The notes: generated by a model from the sequence alone, not told the origin. 32,663 nucleotides of DNA from Salaquimonas sp. (GCA_022340185.1 JAJDOK010000137.1:1-32663), one strand, 5' to 3'; positions 1 through 8,120 are shown, numbered from the stretch's first letter. A program made the numbers and translations.

Positions 1-48
1 GTCGCCGAGACTCAGCTGGTAGGCATTTCTACTATTGCGATGCAGCAT
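1..48 (-). CDS. possible 5' end of soxR (partial)
   Basis: An ATG on the minus strand two bases after the soxS stop opens a frame of 16 codons that stays open to the window edge. The sequence is too short to assign from itself. In Paracoccus and Pseudaminobacter sox clusters the gene after soxS in this orientation is soxR, the ArsR-family repressor of sox transcription, so that is the expected identity. The ribosome binding site is weak, and the true start could lie outside the window. Confidence 0.3.
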   Translation of the reverse strand, partial: MLHRNSRNAYQLSLGD

Positions 49-50
49 GT

Positions 51-449
51 TCAATCCGTTACCTTGCTGGCTGTCGCCTTGCCTGGACGCTTTTCCAGCA
101 ATTCGTCGAGCAGGACCCAGAAGAATTCATCCCCGGGATAGCCGCGCAGGCGCCCGATCTCCTGGCCATTGTCCGCGAGCACGAAAGTCGGCGTAAGCCG
201 CTCCGGCTTGATTGCGCCCAGATCTTCCGGCCATGGTGCATGAAGGTCGACACGGCGCAGCGGTGCGACCTTGCCTTCCGTTGTCTTGTCGTAGGCGACG
301 CCGATTTCCTTGTCCCAGCGCGCGCACCACATGCAGCCCGCCTGCTCGATCATGATCAGTTCGAGTGCTTTCGCCGGCTGTGGCAAACCCGCACCGGAGA
401 CAAGCAATGCGAGGCCAAAACCCGCGCTCATCCGTTTCATCACGCTCAT
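51..449 (-). CDS. soxS: SoxS, periplasmic thioredoxin of the sox cluster
   Basis: Small exported thioredoxin-fold protein of 132 residues from the chosen start. A hydrophobic signal segment spans about residues 7-28. The redox motif CMWC is at 39-42, and a cis-proline type TPT follows at 86-88. In Paracoccus pantotrophus SoxS keeps SoxY active by reducing wrongly modified forms, receiving electrons through SoxV. Its position, divergent from soxV with a shared spacer, matches that system. An upstream in-frame ATG at 503 would add 18 charged residues ahead of the signal sequence and has no ribosome binding site. The ATG at 449 gives a normal signal peptide and a usual family length. Assignment rests on the motif and on context. 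Confidence 0.85.
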   Translation of the reverse strand: MSVMKRMSAGFGLALLVSGAGLPQPAKALELIMIEQAGCMWCARWDKEIGVAYDKTTEGKVAPLRRVDLHAPWPEDLGAIKPERLTPTFVLADNGQEIGRLRGYPGDEFFWVLLDELLEKRPGKATASKVTD

Positions 450-527
450 CCGCCGCCTGGTCCCTTTAGGATGGTTATCCGGAATGCCCTTGTTGAGCTT
501 CATATCATCATATCACAGTTGCAATAT

Positions 528-548
528 ATATTGAAAATCGCATATTTA
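528..548. promoter_or_regulatory. candidate SoxR operator in the soxS-soxV spacer
   Basis: The 168-base divergent spacer is AT-rich between about 503 and 552. It contains a 21-base motif (ATATTGAAAA, then TCG, then CATATTTA) that matches a motif at 1994-2014 at 16 of 21 positions without gaps. A perfect palindrome CAATATATATTG overlaps it at 522-533. SoxR is known in related bacteria to bind exactly the soxS-soxV and soxW-soxX spacers. Binding here is inferred. Confidence 0.5.
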
Positions 549-617
549 AATCCCTGGCGCATGACTTTGCGGAGAATTTGACGAGGAGCGAACCGGCGCC
601 GGTGGAGGAGACTGCCC

Positions 618-1352
618 TTGCTCGATGTCGGTTTTGGCGGCGCATTCATCGCCGGACTTCTTTCTTTCGTTTCGCCATGCGTGCTGCCGATCGTGCCGCC
701 TTATCTCGCCTATCTCGCCGGCATCAGTTTTGCCGAGCTTGACAGCGATGAGATCGAGTCGGGCACGGCGCGGCGCATCATCCTGTCCTCCATCGCATTC
801 GTCCTCGGTTTCTCGACGGTCTTTATCGCGCTTGGCGCGACGGCGAATGTCATCGGCCAGACCATCGCGCAATATTTCGACACGCTTTCGATCATCGCCG
901 GCATCATCATCATCGTGATGGGTCTGCATTTCCTCGGCGTCTTCCGCATCGGCCTGCTCTATCGCGAGGTGCGCGTCCAGGTGCAGAACCGCGGCGCGGG
1001 TCTCGCCAGCGCCTATCTCATGGGACTGGCCTTCGCCTTCGGCTGGACGCCCTGCGTCGGCCCGGTGCTGGCGGCCATCCTGTTCGTCGCGGGCGCCGAG
1101 GACACGGCAATGCGCGGCGCCGGCCTGCTCGCCTTCTATTCGCTCGGCATCGGCATTCCCTTCGTACTCGCCGGTGTCTTCGCCGGCCGCTTCATCGGCT
1201 GGGCCAACCGCTTCAAGCGTCACATGCACAAGATCGAGATGGCGATGGGCGCTTTTCTCGTCGTCACCGGAATCTTGTTCATCACCGGCCAGATGTCGCG
1301 CATCGCGCAGTGGCTACTGGACACTTTCCCTGTATTTCAGACCGTTGGATAG
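618..1352 (+). CDS. soxV: SoxV, CcdA/DsbD-family membrane thiol transporter
   Basis: A 244-residue inner-membrane protein of the CcdA family with about six membrane segments. It moves reducing equivalents from cytoplasmic thioredoxin to periplasmic SoxW and SoxS. The two redox cysteines are visible in the family-typical contexts SPCVLP (C21) and TPCVGP (C146), each within a membrane helix. The start is TTG at 618, chosen because GGAGGAG sits at 604-610, seven bases upstream, and the protein then begins directly before the first helix. The stop is 10 bases before soxW, so the two are co-transcribed. It is the first gene of the rightward sox operon. Confidence 0.93.
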   Translation: MLDVGFGGAFIAGLLSFVSPCVLPIVPPYLAYLAGISFAELDSDEIESGTARRIILSSIAFVLGFSTVFIALGATANVIGQTIAQYFDTLSIIAGIIIIVMGLHFLGVFRIGLLYREVRVQVQNRGAGLASAYLMGLAFAFGWTPCVGPVLAAILFVAGAEDTAMRGAGLLAFYSLGIGIPFVLAGVFAGRFIGWANRFKRHMHKIEMAMGAFLVVTGILFITGQMSRIAQWLLDTFPVFQTVG

Positions 1353-1362
1353 GAGAAGAACC

Positions 1363-1953
1363 ATGCTGCGTTCCTTCATTTTCGCATCCGCGCTGCTGCT
1401 GGGCCTAGCGCAGGCCGCGCCCGCCGCTGAAATAGGCGATGACGGCCTCCACAAGGAGGACTGGTTTTCGATCACCTTCAAGGACATCAATGAGGACATT
1501 CGCGCCGCAAAAGATGCCGGCAAGCGCCTGGCGCTGATCTTCGAGCAGCGTGGTTGCATCTATTGCAAGGAGGTGCACGAGGTCGTACTCGCCGACCCTG
1601 AAGTGCGCGACTACATCAATGAGAACTTCATGGTCGTGCAGTACAATCTGCACGGCTCCGAAGAGGTCGTCGATACCGATGGCGAGGAACTGACCGAGAA
1701 GGCGATCGGGCGCAAGTGGCGGCTGCTATTCACCCCGACAATCCTGTTCATGCCTGAAGAACCCGTCGAGGGAAAGGACGCCGCCCAGGCTGCGGTCGCC
1801 ATCATGCCGGGCGCCTTCAAGAAAGGCACGTTCCTCGAGATGTTCGTCTGGGTCCGCAACAAGGGTTATGAAGGCGAAGAGGGTTTTCAGGACTATTACA
1901 ATCGCCGCTGGCGTGAGAAGCATGGCGGTGCCGAACCGACGGCGCAGGACTGA
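1363..1953 (+). CDS. soxW: SoxW, periplasmic thioredoxin
   Basis: A 196-residue exported thioredoxin-family protein with a signal peptide of about 22 residues (hydrophobic run 5-19, then APAAE) and the active-site motif CIYC at 65-68. It is the known partner of SoxV in Paracoccus, accepting its electrons in the periplasm. The frame stays open upstream into soxV (as far as 1174). ATG 1363 is chosen because AGGAGAA lies at 1351-1357 and a signal peptide follows immediately. A 154-base spacer with a candidate operator separates it from soxX, so soxX may have its own promoter. Confidence 0.9.
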   Translation: MLRSFIFASALLLGLAQAAPAAEIGDDGLHKEDWFSITFKDINEDIRAAKDAGKRLALIFEQRGCIYCKEVHEVVLADPEVRDYINENFMVVQYNLHGSEEVVDTDGEELTEKAIGRKWRLLFTPTILFMPEEPVEGKDAAQAAVAIMPGAFKKGTFLEMFVWVRNKGYEGEEGFQDYYNRRWREKHGGAEPTAQD

Positions 1954-1993
1954 TGGTCCTGCGCCGGTCGGGCCGCGCTATGGCCCGCACGAA

Positions 1994-2014
1994 ACATTCA
2001 AAAAATCATATTTA
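1994..2014. promoter_or_regulatory. candidate SoxR operator in the soxW-soxX spacer
   Basis: Second copy of the motif at 528-548 (ACATTCAAAA, then AAT, then CATATTTA). It lies in the 154-base AT-rich spacer upstream of soxX, 93 bases before its start. A dyad TGCAT...ATGCA at 2015-2031 follows directly. Its place matches the second SoxR target site described for relatives. No -35/-10 pair could be set with confidence. Confidence 0.5.
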
Positions 2015-2107
2015 TGCATTGATTTGATGCAATGGGCTCGATAGATTGGCTGTCGGGAGAAGCGTGGCCGCACTTTCGGCCACCGCAAGCGGAGGAGAAA
2101 AGACTCC

Positions 2108-2581
2108 ATGAAATGGGCAAGACTTTTTGCAACCATGGTGGCTGCTGCCGCGTTTGCCGGCGCTGCCCAGGACGTTTCGAATGCGGCCGAAGTCGCGCCG
2201 GTCGACGTGCAGTTCACCGATGATGGCGTGACGGTGTCGCTGACGGGCATGGCGGGCAATCCGGAGGAAGGCGCCAACGTCTTCAAGAACCGCAAGCTCG
2301 GCAATTGCCTGGCCTGCCATGCCAACAAGGCCATGTCTAAGGAGCTGTTTCACGGTAATGTCGGGCCGGAACTGGACGGCGTCGCCGATCGTTACAGCGT
2401 GCCGGAATTGCGCGCCATCGTGACCGATTCAAAGAAGGGACTGAATCCGGACACGGTCATGCCCGGCTTCTATTCCTTGAACGTCGGCGTACACGTTGCC
2501 GAGCAGTTCCAGGGCAAGACCATTCTGTCGGCCCAGCAGGTCGAGGATGTCGTGGCCTATCTCGCCACGCTCAAGGAATAA
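2108..2581 (+). CDS. soxX: SoxX, monoheme cytochrome c subunit of SoxAX
   Basis: A 157-residue periplasmic c-type cytochrome. The signal peptide covers roughly residues 1-27. One haem-binding motif CLACH is at 67-71, and M118 in the sequence VMPG is the probable distal haem ligand. With SoxA it forms SoxAX, which couples thiosulfate oxidatively to the SoxY cysteine and passes electrons to small cytochromes. The ATG follows GGAGGAG at 2091-2097. It is the first gene of the XYZAB block and sits 28 bases before soxY. Confidence 0.94.
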   Translation: MKWARLFATMVAAAAFAGAAQDVSNAAEVAPVDVQFTDDGVTVSLTGMAGNPEEGANVFKNRKLGNCLACHANKAMSKELFHGNVGPELDGVADRYSVPELRAIVTDSKKGLNPDTVMPGFYSLNVGVHVAEQFQGKTILSAQQVEDVVAYLATLKE

Positions 2582-2609
2582 GTTTCAACACCAAGGAGCT
2601 CGAAAACCC

Positions 2610-3065
2610 ATGAGGCTCACCAGACGACAAGCGCTAGGTCTTTCGGCAGGCGCAATTGCCTTTGCGGCTACCGGATTGCGTGCGGTGCCGGCATCGGCTT
2701 CGCCCGAAGATGCGCAAAAACGCATCATGGACTTTACCGGTGGCAAGACACCGGAATCCGGCAAGATCACGCTCAACGCACCCGAGATCGCCGAGAACGG
2801 CAATACTGTGCCGGTGTCGTTCGAGGTCGAAAGCGCCATGGGCGGCGACGATCTCGTCGACTCCGTCATGATTGTGGCCGAGGCCAATCCCAGTCCGGCG
2901 GTTGCAACCTTCCATTTTACCGAACTGAGCGGCGCCGCGGCTGCGACCACGCGCATGCGTCTCGCCAAGACGCAGAACGTGATCGCCGTTGCGAAGATGA
3001 AGGACGGTTCGGTCTACATGGACAAGAAGGAAGTCAAGGTCACCATCGGCGGCTGCGGCGGCTGA
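2610..3065 (+). CDS. soxY: SoxY, sulfur-carrier subunit of SoxYZ
   Basis: A 151-residue periplasmic protein ending in the diagnostic GGCGG. C149 is the swinging-arm cysteine on which thiosulfate is carried through the cycle. A twin-arginine signal (TRRQALGL, residues 4-11) means export in folded form; SoxZ lacks a signal and is presumably carried along in the complex. The frame is open upstream of 2610 into soxX, but ATG 2610 has AAGGAG at 2593-2598 and gives the signal peptide at the N-terminus. Confidence 0.96.
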   Translation: MRLTRRQALGLSAGAIAFAATGLRAVPASASPEDAQKRIMDFTGGKTPESGKITLNAPEIAENGNTVPVSFEVESAMGGDDLVDSVMIVAEANPSPAVATFHFTELSGAAAATTRMRLAKTQNVIAVAKMKDGSVYMDKKEVKVTIGGCGG

Positions 3066-3087
3066 GGCAGGATAAGGAATCGCACCA

Positions 3088-3414
3088 ATGGCAGCACCAA
3101 AACCGCGTGTGAAGGTTCCCAAGACGGCATCGGCCGGGGATATCATCACGATCAAGACGCTGATCAGCCACACCATGGAATCCGGTCAGCGCAAGGATAA
3201 GGATGGCAAGCCCATCCCACGCAAGATCATCAACAAGTTCACTTGCGAGTTCAACGGCCAGAAGGTCTTTGAATGCGACCTCGATCCGGCGATCTCCGCC
3301 AATCCGTTCTTCGAGTTCAACGCCAAGGTGAACGAGAGCGGCGCGTTCAAGTTCACCTGGGTCGACGATGACGGCTCGGTCTATTCGAGCGAGAGCAAGA
3401 TCGAAGTGAAATAG
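3088..3414 (+). CDS. soxZ: SoxZ, partner subunit of SoxYZ
   Basis: A 108-residue cytosol-made protein without a signal peptide and of normal family length. It is a beta-sandwich partner of SoxY; the SoxYZ dimer presents the SoxY C-terminal arm to SoxAX and SoxB. Family-typical stretches MESGQRKD and KFTWVDDDGS are visible. It lies 22 bases downstream of soxY, consistent with stoichiometric synthesis. Confidence 0.95.
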   Translation: MAAPKPRVKVPKTASAGDIITIKTLISHTMESGQRKDKDGKPIPRKIINKFTCEFNGQKVFECDLDPAISANPFFEFNAKVNESGAFKFTWVDDDGSVYSSESKIEVK

Positions 3415-3475
3415 TTGGGCAGAGCGCCGCGCGGGAAAGGGAGACCCGGCGGCGTTCTTGACGGGAGGAAAAGCA

Positions 3476-4333
3476 GTGAAGAAAACCGTTGTCATTTCAG
3501 CACTGGCTGCAGCACTGACCTGCGCCGGTGCGGTGGGCCCGGCGGGTGCCGATCCAGTCGACGAGCAGCTTACCATCGACGGCGAGGCGATGATCACACG
3601 CGCCAAGGCGCCGGAAGGCCATCCCTTCGATGAGGTGCTCTCGGGCTGGCTGTTCAGGACGGTCGAGACGCGCGCGCTGGAAACCGACAGCTTCACCAAT
3701 CCAGGCATGCTGGAAGTGGAAACCGGCGAAGCGCTCTGGAACAAGGTGGAGGGCACCGCCGGCAAGTCCTGTGCATCCTGCCACGGCGACGCCGCCGAGA
3801 GCATGAAGGGTGTTGCTGCGCATTATCCCAAATGGGATCCCGAAACCAAGCGTCCGATCAATATCGAGCTGCAGATCAACAAGTGCCGCGAAAAGAATAT
3901 GGGTGCCGAGCCTTACGCCTTCGACAAGGGCGGCCAGAAACCGCTTACGGCCTACATCAAGCACCAGTCGCTGGGCATGCCGGTTTCACTCGATCTGAGC
4001 GAAGGCGATATGCAGAGCTGGTGGGACAAGGGCAAGGAAAGATATTATCTGCGCACCGGCCAGCTCAATCTGTCCTGCGCCTCCTGCCATGAGGTGAGCA
4101 TGGGCAAGATGATCCGCGCTGACCATCTCAGCCAGGGCCAGATCAACGGATTTCCGACCTATCGGTTGAAACAGGGCCACCTCATCTCGGTGCACAACCG
4201 TTTCCGCGGCTGCATCCGCGACACCCGCGCCAGCTATCCCAAGGCGTTTTCCGATGAATTGATGGCGCTCGAGGTCTATGTGACCTGGCGCGGCACCGGC
4301 CTGTCGGTCGAAACACCGGCAGTTCGCCAGTAG
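3476..4333 (+). CDS. soxA: SoxA, diheme L-cysteine S-thiosulfotransferase subunit
   Basis: A 285-residue periplasmic cytochrome with a signal peptide (1-25) and two CASCH haem motifs (99-103 and 201-205), making it the diheme form. C137 (NKCRE) is the likely distal ligand of the first haem. C246 (RGCIRD) matches the active-site cysteine that is persulfide-modified in the Rhodovulum enzyme. SoxAX conjugates thiosulfate to SoxY. The start is GTG 3476, five bases after GGGAGGAA; an in-frame TTG at 3458 lies upstream of this site and is less likely. The gene is separated from soxB by 140 bases holding a terminator-like hairpin. Confidence 0.94.
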   Translation: MKKTVVISALAAALTCAGAVGPAGADPVDEQLTIDGEAMITRAKAPEGHPFDEVLSGWLFRTVETRALETDSFTNPGMLEVETGEALWNKVEGTAGKSCASCHGDAAESMKGVAAHYPKWDPETKRPINIELQINKCREKNMGAEPYAFDKGGQKPLTAYIKHQSLGMPVSLDLSEGDMQSWWDKGKERYYLRTGQLNLSCASCHEVSMGKMIRADHLSQGQINGFPTYRLKQGHLISVHNRFRGCIRDTRASYPKAFSDELMALEVYVTWRGTGLSVETPAVRQ

Positions 4334-4392
4334 GCGGATAGTGGCAGAGGCTGTTGGGGAACAGCCTTCGCGGACCTGTCATCTGAGTGTAC

Positions 4393-4435
4393 GGGGAGGG
4401 GGATGTTTCGGCGGCGCCGGGACCTCCCCTTTTTT
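4393..4435 (+). terminator. terminator-like hairpin between soxA and soxB
   Basis: GGGGAGG (4393-4399) pairs perfectly with CCTCCCC (4423-4429) and is followed at once by six T. The loop is GC-rich and contains GGCGCC. This has the form of an intrinsic terminator placed inside an operon, so partial termination after soxA is likely. Confidence 0.5.
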
Positions 4436-4473
4436 CGGCCCCAGATTTGGGGCGCTAGTTTGGAGACTACGTC

Positions 4474-6168
4474 TTGATTTCACGACGCGAATTTCTCATG
4501 GCCACGGTGGCGCTCTCGGCGATTGCCGGACCGGGCATGGCCGGCAGATGGACCCGTGCCGCCGCCCAGCAGTCGCTCAGCGAGGATGCTCTGCTCGCGT
4601 CGGAGGATTTCGGCAATGTGACGCTTGTCCACATCACCGACATTCACGCCCAGTTGAAGCCGCTCTATTTCCGCGAACCTTCGGTCAATATCGGCGTCGG
4701 CGAAGCCAAGGGCGTGCCGCCGCATGTCACTGGCGCCGACTTCCTCAAGCTTTACAACATCGAGCCGGGCACACCGCACGCCTATGCGCTGACATCGCAG
4801 GATTTTGCCGCCCTTGCCGGGACCTATGGCAGGATGGGCGGCCTCGACCGCATCGCTGCCGTCATCAGGCGCGTGCGCGCCGAGCGCGGTGAAGACAATG
4901 TGCTGCTGCTCGACGGCGGCGATACCTGGCAGGGTTCCTACACCGCCCAGCAGACGGCCGGCGCCGACATGGTCGAGGTCATGAACGCGCTCGCACCCGA
5001 CGCGATGACCGGCCACTGGGAGTTCACCTATGGTGCCGACCGCGTCACCGAACTGGTCGAAAGCCTGCCCTTCGCCTTTCTCGGCGGCAATATCTACGAC
5101 GCCGAATGGAACGAACCGGCCTTCGACGCCTACAGGATATTCGAACGCGGTGGCACGAAGATCGCTGTTATCGGACAGGCCTTTCCCTATACGCCGATCG
5201 CCAATCCGCGCTGGATGTTTCCCAACTGGTCCTTCGGCATCCGCGAGGAGGATGTCGCGACGAATGTCGAGGCAGCGCGCGCCGAAGGTGCCGATATCGT
5301 GGTCATGCTCTCGCACAACGGTTTCGATGTCGACCGCAAGCTGGCATCCCGCGTCGACGGCATCGACGTCATTCTGACCGGCCACACCCACGACGCGCTG
5401 CCCGAACCGGTCATCGTCAACAACACCCTGGTCATCGCTTCGGGCTCGACCGGCAAGTTCCTCTCGCGCATCGACCTCGATGTGCGTGATGGCGCGCTCA
5501 AGGGTTACAAATACCGGCTCATCCCGATCTTTTCCGACGTGATTACGCCAGACGCTGAAATGGCGGCGCTGATCGACAAGGTGCGCGAGCCCTACGAGGA
5601 CGAACTGAAACGCGAACTTGGGCGCACCGATTCGCTGCTCTTTCGCCGCGGTAATTTCAACGGCACCTTCGACGATCTGTTCTGCCAGGCGCTGCTTGTC
5701 GAACGCGAGGCCGACATCGCGCTGTCTCCGGGCTTTCGCTGGGGCAACAGCCTGCTGCCCGGCCAGGCGATCACGGTCGAGGACCTGCACAGTGCCTGCG
5801 CCATGACCTATCCGGCCGCCTACCACTCGATGATGAACGGCAAGCTGATCAAGGACATTCTGGAGGACGTGGCCGACAATCTCTTCAACACCGACCCCTA
5901 TTACCAGCAGGGCGGCGACATGGTCCGTGTCGGCGGCATGGGCTACACGATCGATGTCAACGCAGCCATGGGGTCGCGCATCTCCAGCATGACGCTGATG
6001 AAGACGGGCGAGGCGATCGACCCCGGCAAGGACTACGCCGTCGCGGGCTGGGCCTCCGTCAATGAAGGCACCGAAGGCCCGCCGATCTGGGAGGTCGTCG
6101 AGAACCATCTGGCGAAGAACCCGATGGTAACGATCGAGGAAAACCGTTCCGTCAAGGTGATCGCGTAG
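4474..6168 (+). CDS. soxB: SoxB, thiosulfohydrolase
   Basis: A 564-residue periplasmic di-manganese hydrolase of the 5'-nucleotidase/metallophosphatase superfamily that releases sulfate from SoxY-bound thiosulfonate. A twin-arginine signal SRREFLM lies at 3-9. Metal-site motifs appear in order: HITDIHAQ (53-60, with D56 and H58), LLDGGDTWQG (near 145-154), the SoxB-specific GHWEFTYG (180-187), LSHNGFD and GHTHD (near 306). The start is TTG 4474 with GGAG eight bases upstream; no better in-frame start precedes the signal peptide. Length is typical. The next gene is soxF after 27 bases, without soxCD. Confidence 0.96.
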   Translation: MISRREFLMATVALSAIAGPGMAGRWTRAAAQQSLSEDALLASEDFGNVTLVHITDIHAQLKPLYFREPSVNIGVGEAKGVPPHVTGADFLKLYNIEPGTPHAYALTSQDFAALAGTYGRMGGLDRIAAVIRRVRAERGEDNVLLLDGGDTWQGSYTAQQTAGADMVEVMNALAPDAMTGHWEFTYGADRVTELVESLPFAFLGGNIYDAEWNEPAFDAYRIFERGGTKIAVIGQAFPYTPIANPRWMFPNWSFGIREEDVATNVEAARAEGADIVVMLSHNGFDVDRKLASRVDGIDVILTGHTHDALPEPVIVNNTLVIASGSTGKFLSRIDLDVRDGALKGYKYRLIPIFSDVITPDAEMAALIDKVREPYEDELKRELGRTDSLLFRRGNFNGTFDDLFCQALLVEREADIALSPGFRWGNSLLPGQAITVEDLHSACAMTYPAAYHSMMNGKLIKDILEDVADNLFNTDPYYQQGGDMVRVGGMGYTIDVNAAMGSRISSMTLMKTGEAIDPGKDYAVAGWASVNEGTEGPPIWEVVENHLAKNPMVTIEENRSVKVIA

Positions 6169-6195
6169 GGCGGGGCCTGAGATCCGGAGGAGAGC

Positions 6196-7470
6196 ATGAC
6201 CAGGCTCACCCGCAGGCAATTCGGCTCAGTGGCCCTGGTCAGCGCAGTAGCGCTTGGCGTGCCGGTCTATCTGCGCGCCCAGGCGAAACCGCGCGTCGTG
6301 GTCGTCGGCGGCGGGGCAGGCGGTGCCACCGCGGCGCATTTTCTCGCCAGGGATTCCGCAGGCGCCATCGACGTCACGCTGATCGACAATTCGGATGTCC
6401 ACACCACCTGCTTCTTCTCCAATCTCTATCTCGGCGGCTACCGCAGCTTCGATTCGATCACCCATACCTACGGTCGGCTTGAAGCCGAATACGGCATCAC
6501 CAAACGGACCGGCCGCGCAATTGCCATCGAACGCGACGCCAACACCGTCGTGATGGAAGACGGCAGGAGGCTCGAATACGACCGCCTCATTCTCTCGCCA
6601 GGCATAAGTTTCATTTGGGATTCGGTGCCGGGCTATTCGCGCGAGGCTTCGAAAATCGCGCCGCATGCATGGAAGGCCGGCCCGCAGACGCAATTGCTCA
6701 AGGCCAAACTTGACGCGTTGGAGGACGGCCAGAACATCGTCATGGTGCCACCGCCAAACCCTTATCGTTGTCCGCCTGCACCCTATGAGCGCGTCTCGAT
6801 GATGGCTCATGTTCTGCGTTCGAAGGGCTATCGGAACTCAACCATCACCATCCTCGACCCCAAGGAGAAATTCTCCAAGCAGGGCCTGTTCCAGGAAGGC
6901 TGGGAAAACCACTATCCGGGCATGATCGAGTGGATCGGCCCGGGCATTCATGGCGGTATCCTGTCGGTCGACGTCGAGGCAGGCGCCGTCGAGACCGATT
7001 TCGACACCTTCGAAGGCGCGCTTTTGAACATCATTCCCGCGCAGAGGGCCGGCGGGATCGCACAGGTGGCAGGTCTGACCGACGATAGCGGCTACTGCCC
7101 CGTTGACGCGGATTCGATGCGCTCGCGAATGGACAGGAACATCCATGTCATTGGTGATGCCGCGATCGCCGGCGCCATGCCCAAATCCGCTTTCGCGGCC
7201 AACAGCCAGGCCAGGGTGGTGGCGAACCATGTGCTCGGTGAGTTGACCGGCTGGAAGATATTTCCGGCGCATTATTCCAACACCTGCTGGAGCCTGATCG
7301 ACGCCGATGACGCGGTGAAGGTTGGAGCCGAATACGAGCCGCGGGACGGCGCGATCGTCTCCATCCATTCCGTCATCAGCCAGTTGCAAGAAGATGCTTC
7401 GCTGCGCAAGGCCAACTATGAGGAAGCGCTCGGCTGGTATGCCGGCATCACCGCCGACATGTTTGGCTGA
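6196..7470 (+). CDS. soxF: SoxF, FAD subunit of flavocytochrome c sulfide dehydrogenase type
   Basis: A 424-residue periplasmic flavoprotein with a twin-arginine signal (TRRQFG, 5-10). The dinucleotide-binding motif VVVGGGAGG is at 35-43 and the second FAD motif VIGDAA is near 318-323. C72 (TTCFF) matches the cysteine that holds FAD covalently in the Allochromatium enzyme. C192 (YRCPP) and C364 (NTCWS) match its redox-active disulfide. The family oxidises sulfide and passes electrons to a haem c subunit, called SoxE in sox clusters. No soxE is present here, so the electron acceptor is unknown. ATG 6196 has GGAGGAGA just upstream. Confidence 0.92.
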   Translation: MTRLTRRQFGSVALVSAVALGVPVYLRAQAKPRVVVVGGGAGGATAAHFLARDSAGAIDVTLIDNSDVHTTCFFSNLYLGGYRSFDSITHTYGRLEAEYGITKRTGRAIAIERDANTVVMEDGRRLEYDRLILSPGISFIWDSVPGYSREASKIAPHAWKAGPQTQLLKAKLDALEDGQNIVMVPPPNPYRCPPAPYERVSMMAHVLRSKGYRNSTITILDPKEKFSKQGLFQEGWENHYPGMIEWIGPGIHGGILSVDVEAGAVETDFDTFEGALLNIIPAQRAGGIAQVAGLTDDSGYCPVDADSMRSRMDRNIHVIGDAAIAGAMPKSAFAANSQARVVANHVLGELTGWKIFPAHYSNTCWSLIDADDAVKVGAEYEPRDGAIVSIHSVISQLQEDASLRKANYEEALGWYAGITADMFG

Positions 7471-7556
7471 CAGGATCGCGACCTCACTTGACCCGACAGT
7501 CGGCAAGGCACACATCGTCGGGACAGGCTTTTGCACGTGGAAACAGGGAGATCATC

Positions 7557-8114
7557 ATGGCGGCCATACCACCCATTTGCGATTTCGGCTGGAAGGCGAT
7601 CGACGCGACCCTCCCCGGCACCGACGGCAGGATGCATGCGCTGTTTCAATGCGCCGGACCGAACGGCCTCGTCGTCGCCTTCATCTGCAATCACTGCCCC
7701 TATGTGAAGGCGGTCATCGACCGCCTGGTACGCGACGCGGGCGATCTCAAAGCCCACGGCATCGGTTTCGTCGCGATCTGCTCCAACGACGCCAGCGAAT
7801 ATCCGGAAGATTCCTTCGACGCGATGAAGGATTTTGCCGCCGCGCATGGCTTCACCTTTCCCTATCTGCACGACGAGGACCAGTCGCTCGCCAGGGCCTA
7901 TGACGCGGTCTGCACACCGGATTTCTTCGGCTTCAACAAGAAGTTCGAACTGCAATATCGCGGCCGGCTCGACGCCTCGCGTAAGGACTCGGGCGCAGCG
8001 GACTTGAAGCGCGATCTCTACGATGCCATGGTCATGGTCGCTGAAACGGGCGAGGGCCCGCGCGAACAGATCGCTTCCATGGGCTGCTCGATCAAGTGGA
8101 AGGACGCCGCCTGA
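7557..8114 (+). CDS. thioredoxin-fold protein, AhpC/TSA-like, cytoplasmic
   Basis: A 185-residue protein of the thioredoxin-like family with a CNHCPYV redox motif (C44-C47) in a peroxiredoxin-type fold. C120 or so (VCTPDFFGF) sits in a conserved segment of the same family. There is no signal peptide, so unlike SoxS and SoxW it should act in the cytoplasm. Upstream in-frame starts as far as 7488 would add about 23 residues that do not look like a signal either. ATG 7557 has GGGAGA upstream. It is 86 bases after soxF on the same strand, so it may be the last gene of the sox operon, perhaps in thiol or persulfide handling; this role is inferred from position only. Confidence 0.75.
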   Translation: MAAIPPICDFGWKAIDATLPGTDGRMHALFQCAGPNGLVVAFICNHCPYVKAVIDRLVRDAGDLKAHGIGFVAICSNDASEYPEDSFDAMKDFAAAHGFTFPYLHDEDQSLARAYDAVCTPDFFGFNKKFELQYRGRLDASRKDSGAADLKRDLYDAMVMVAETGEGPREQIASMGCSIKWKDAA

Positions 8115-8120
8115 AGTGCA

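Noticed and set aside
504-617. Exact -35/-10 promoter assignment for soxS and soxV
   Set aside because: Several AT-rich hexamers fit loosely on both strands and none stands out.
1174-1362. Upstream extension of soxW into soxV
   Set aside because: ATG 1363 has a good ribosome site and is followed directly by a signal peptide; the extension would hide it.
4480-6219. Long open frame on the minus strand opposite soxB (579 codons)
   Set aside because: It mirrors soxB codon structure in a high-GC genome, has no ribosome site or recognisable domain, and soxB is certain.
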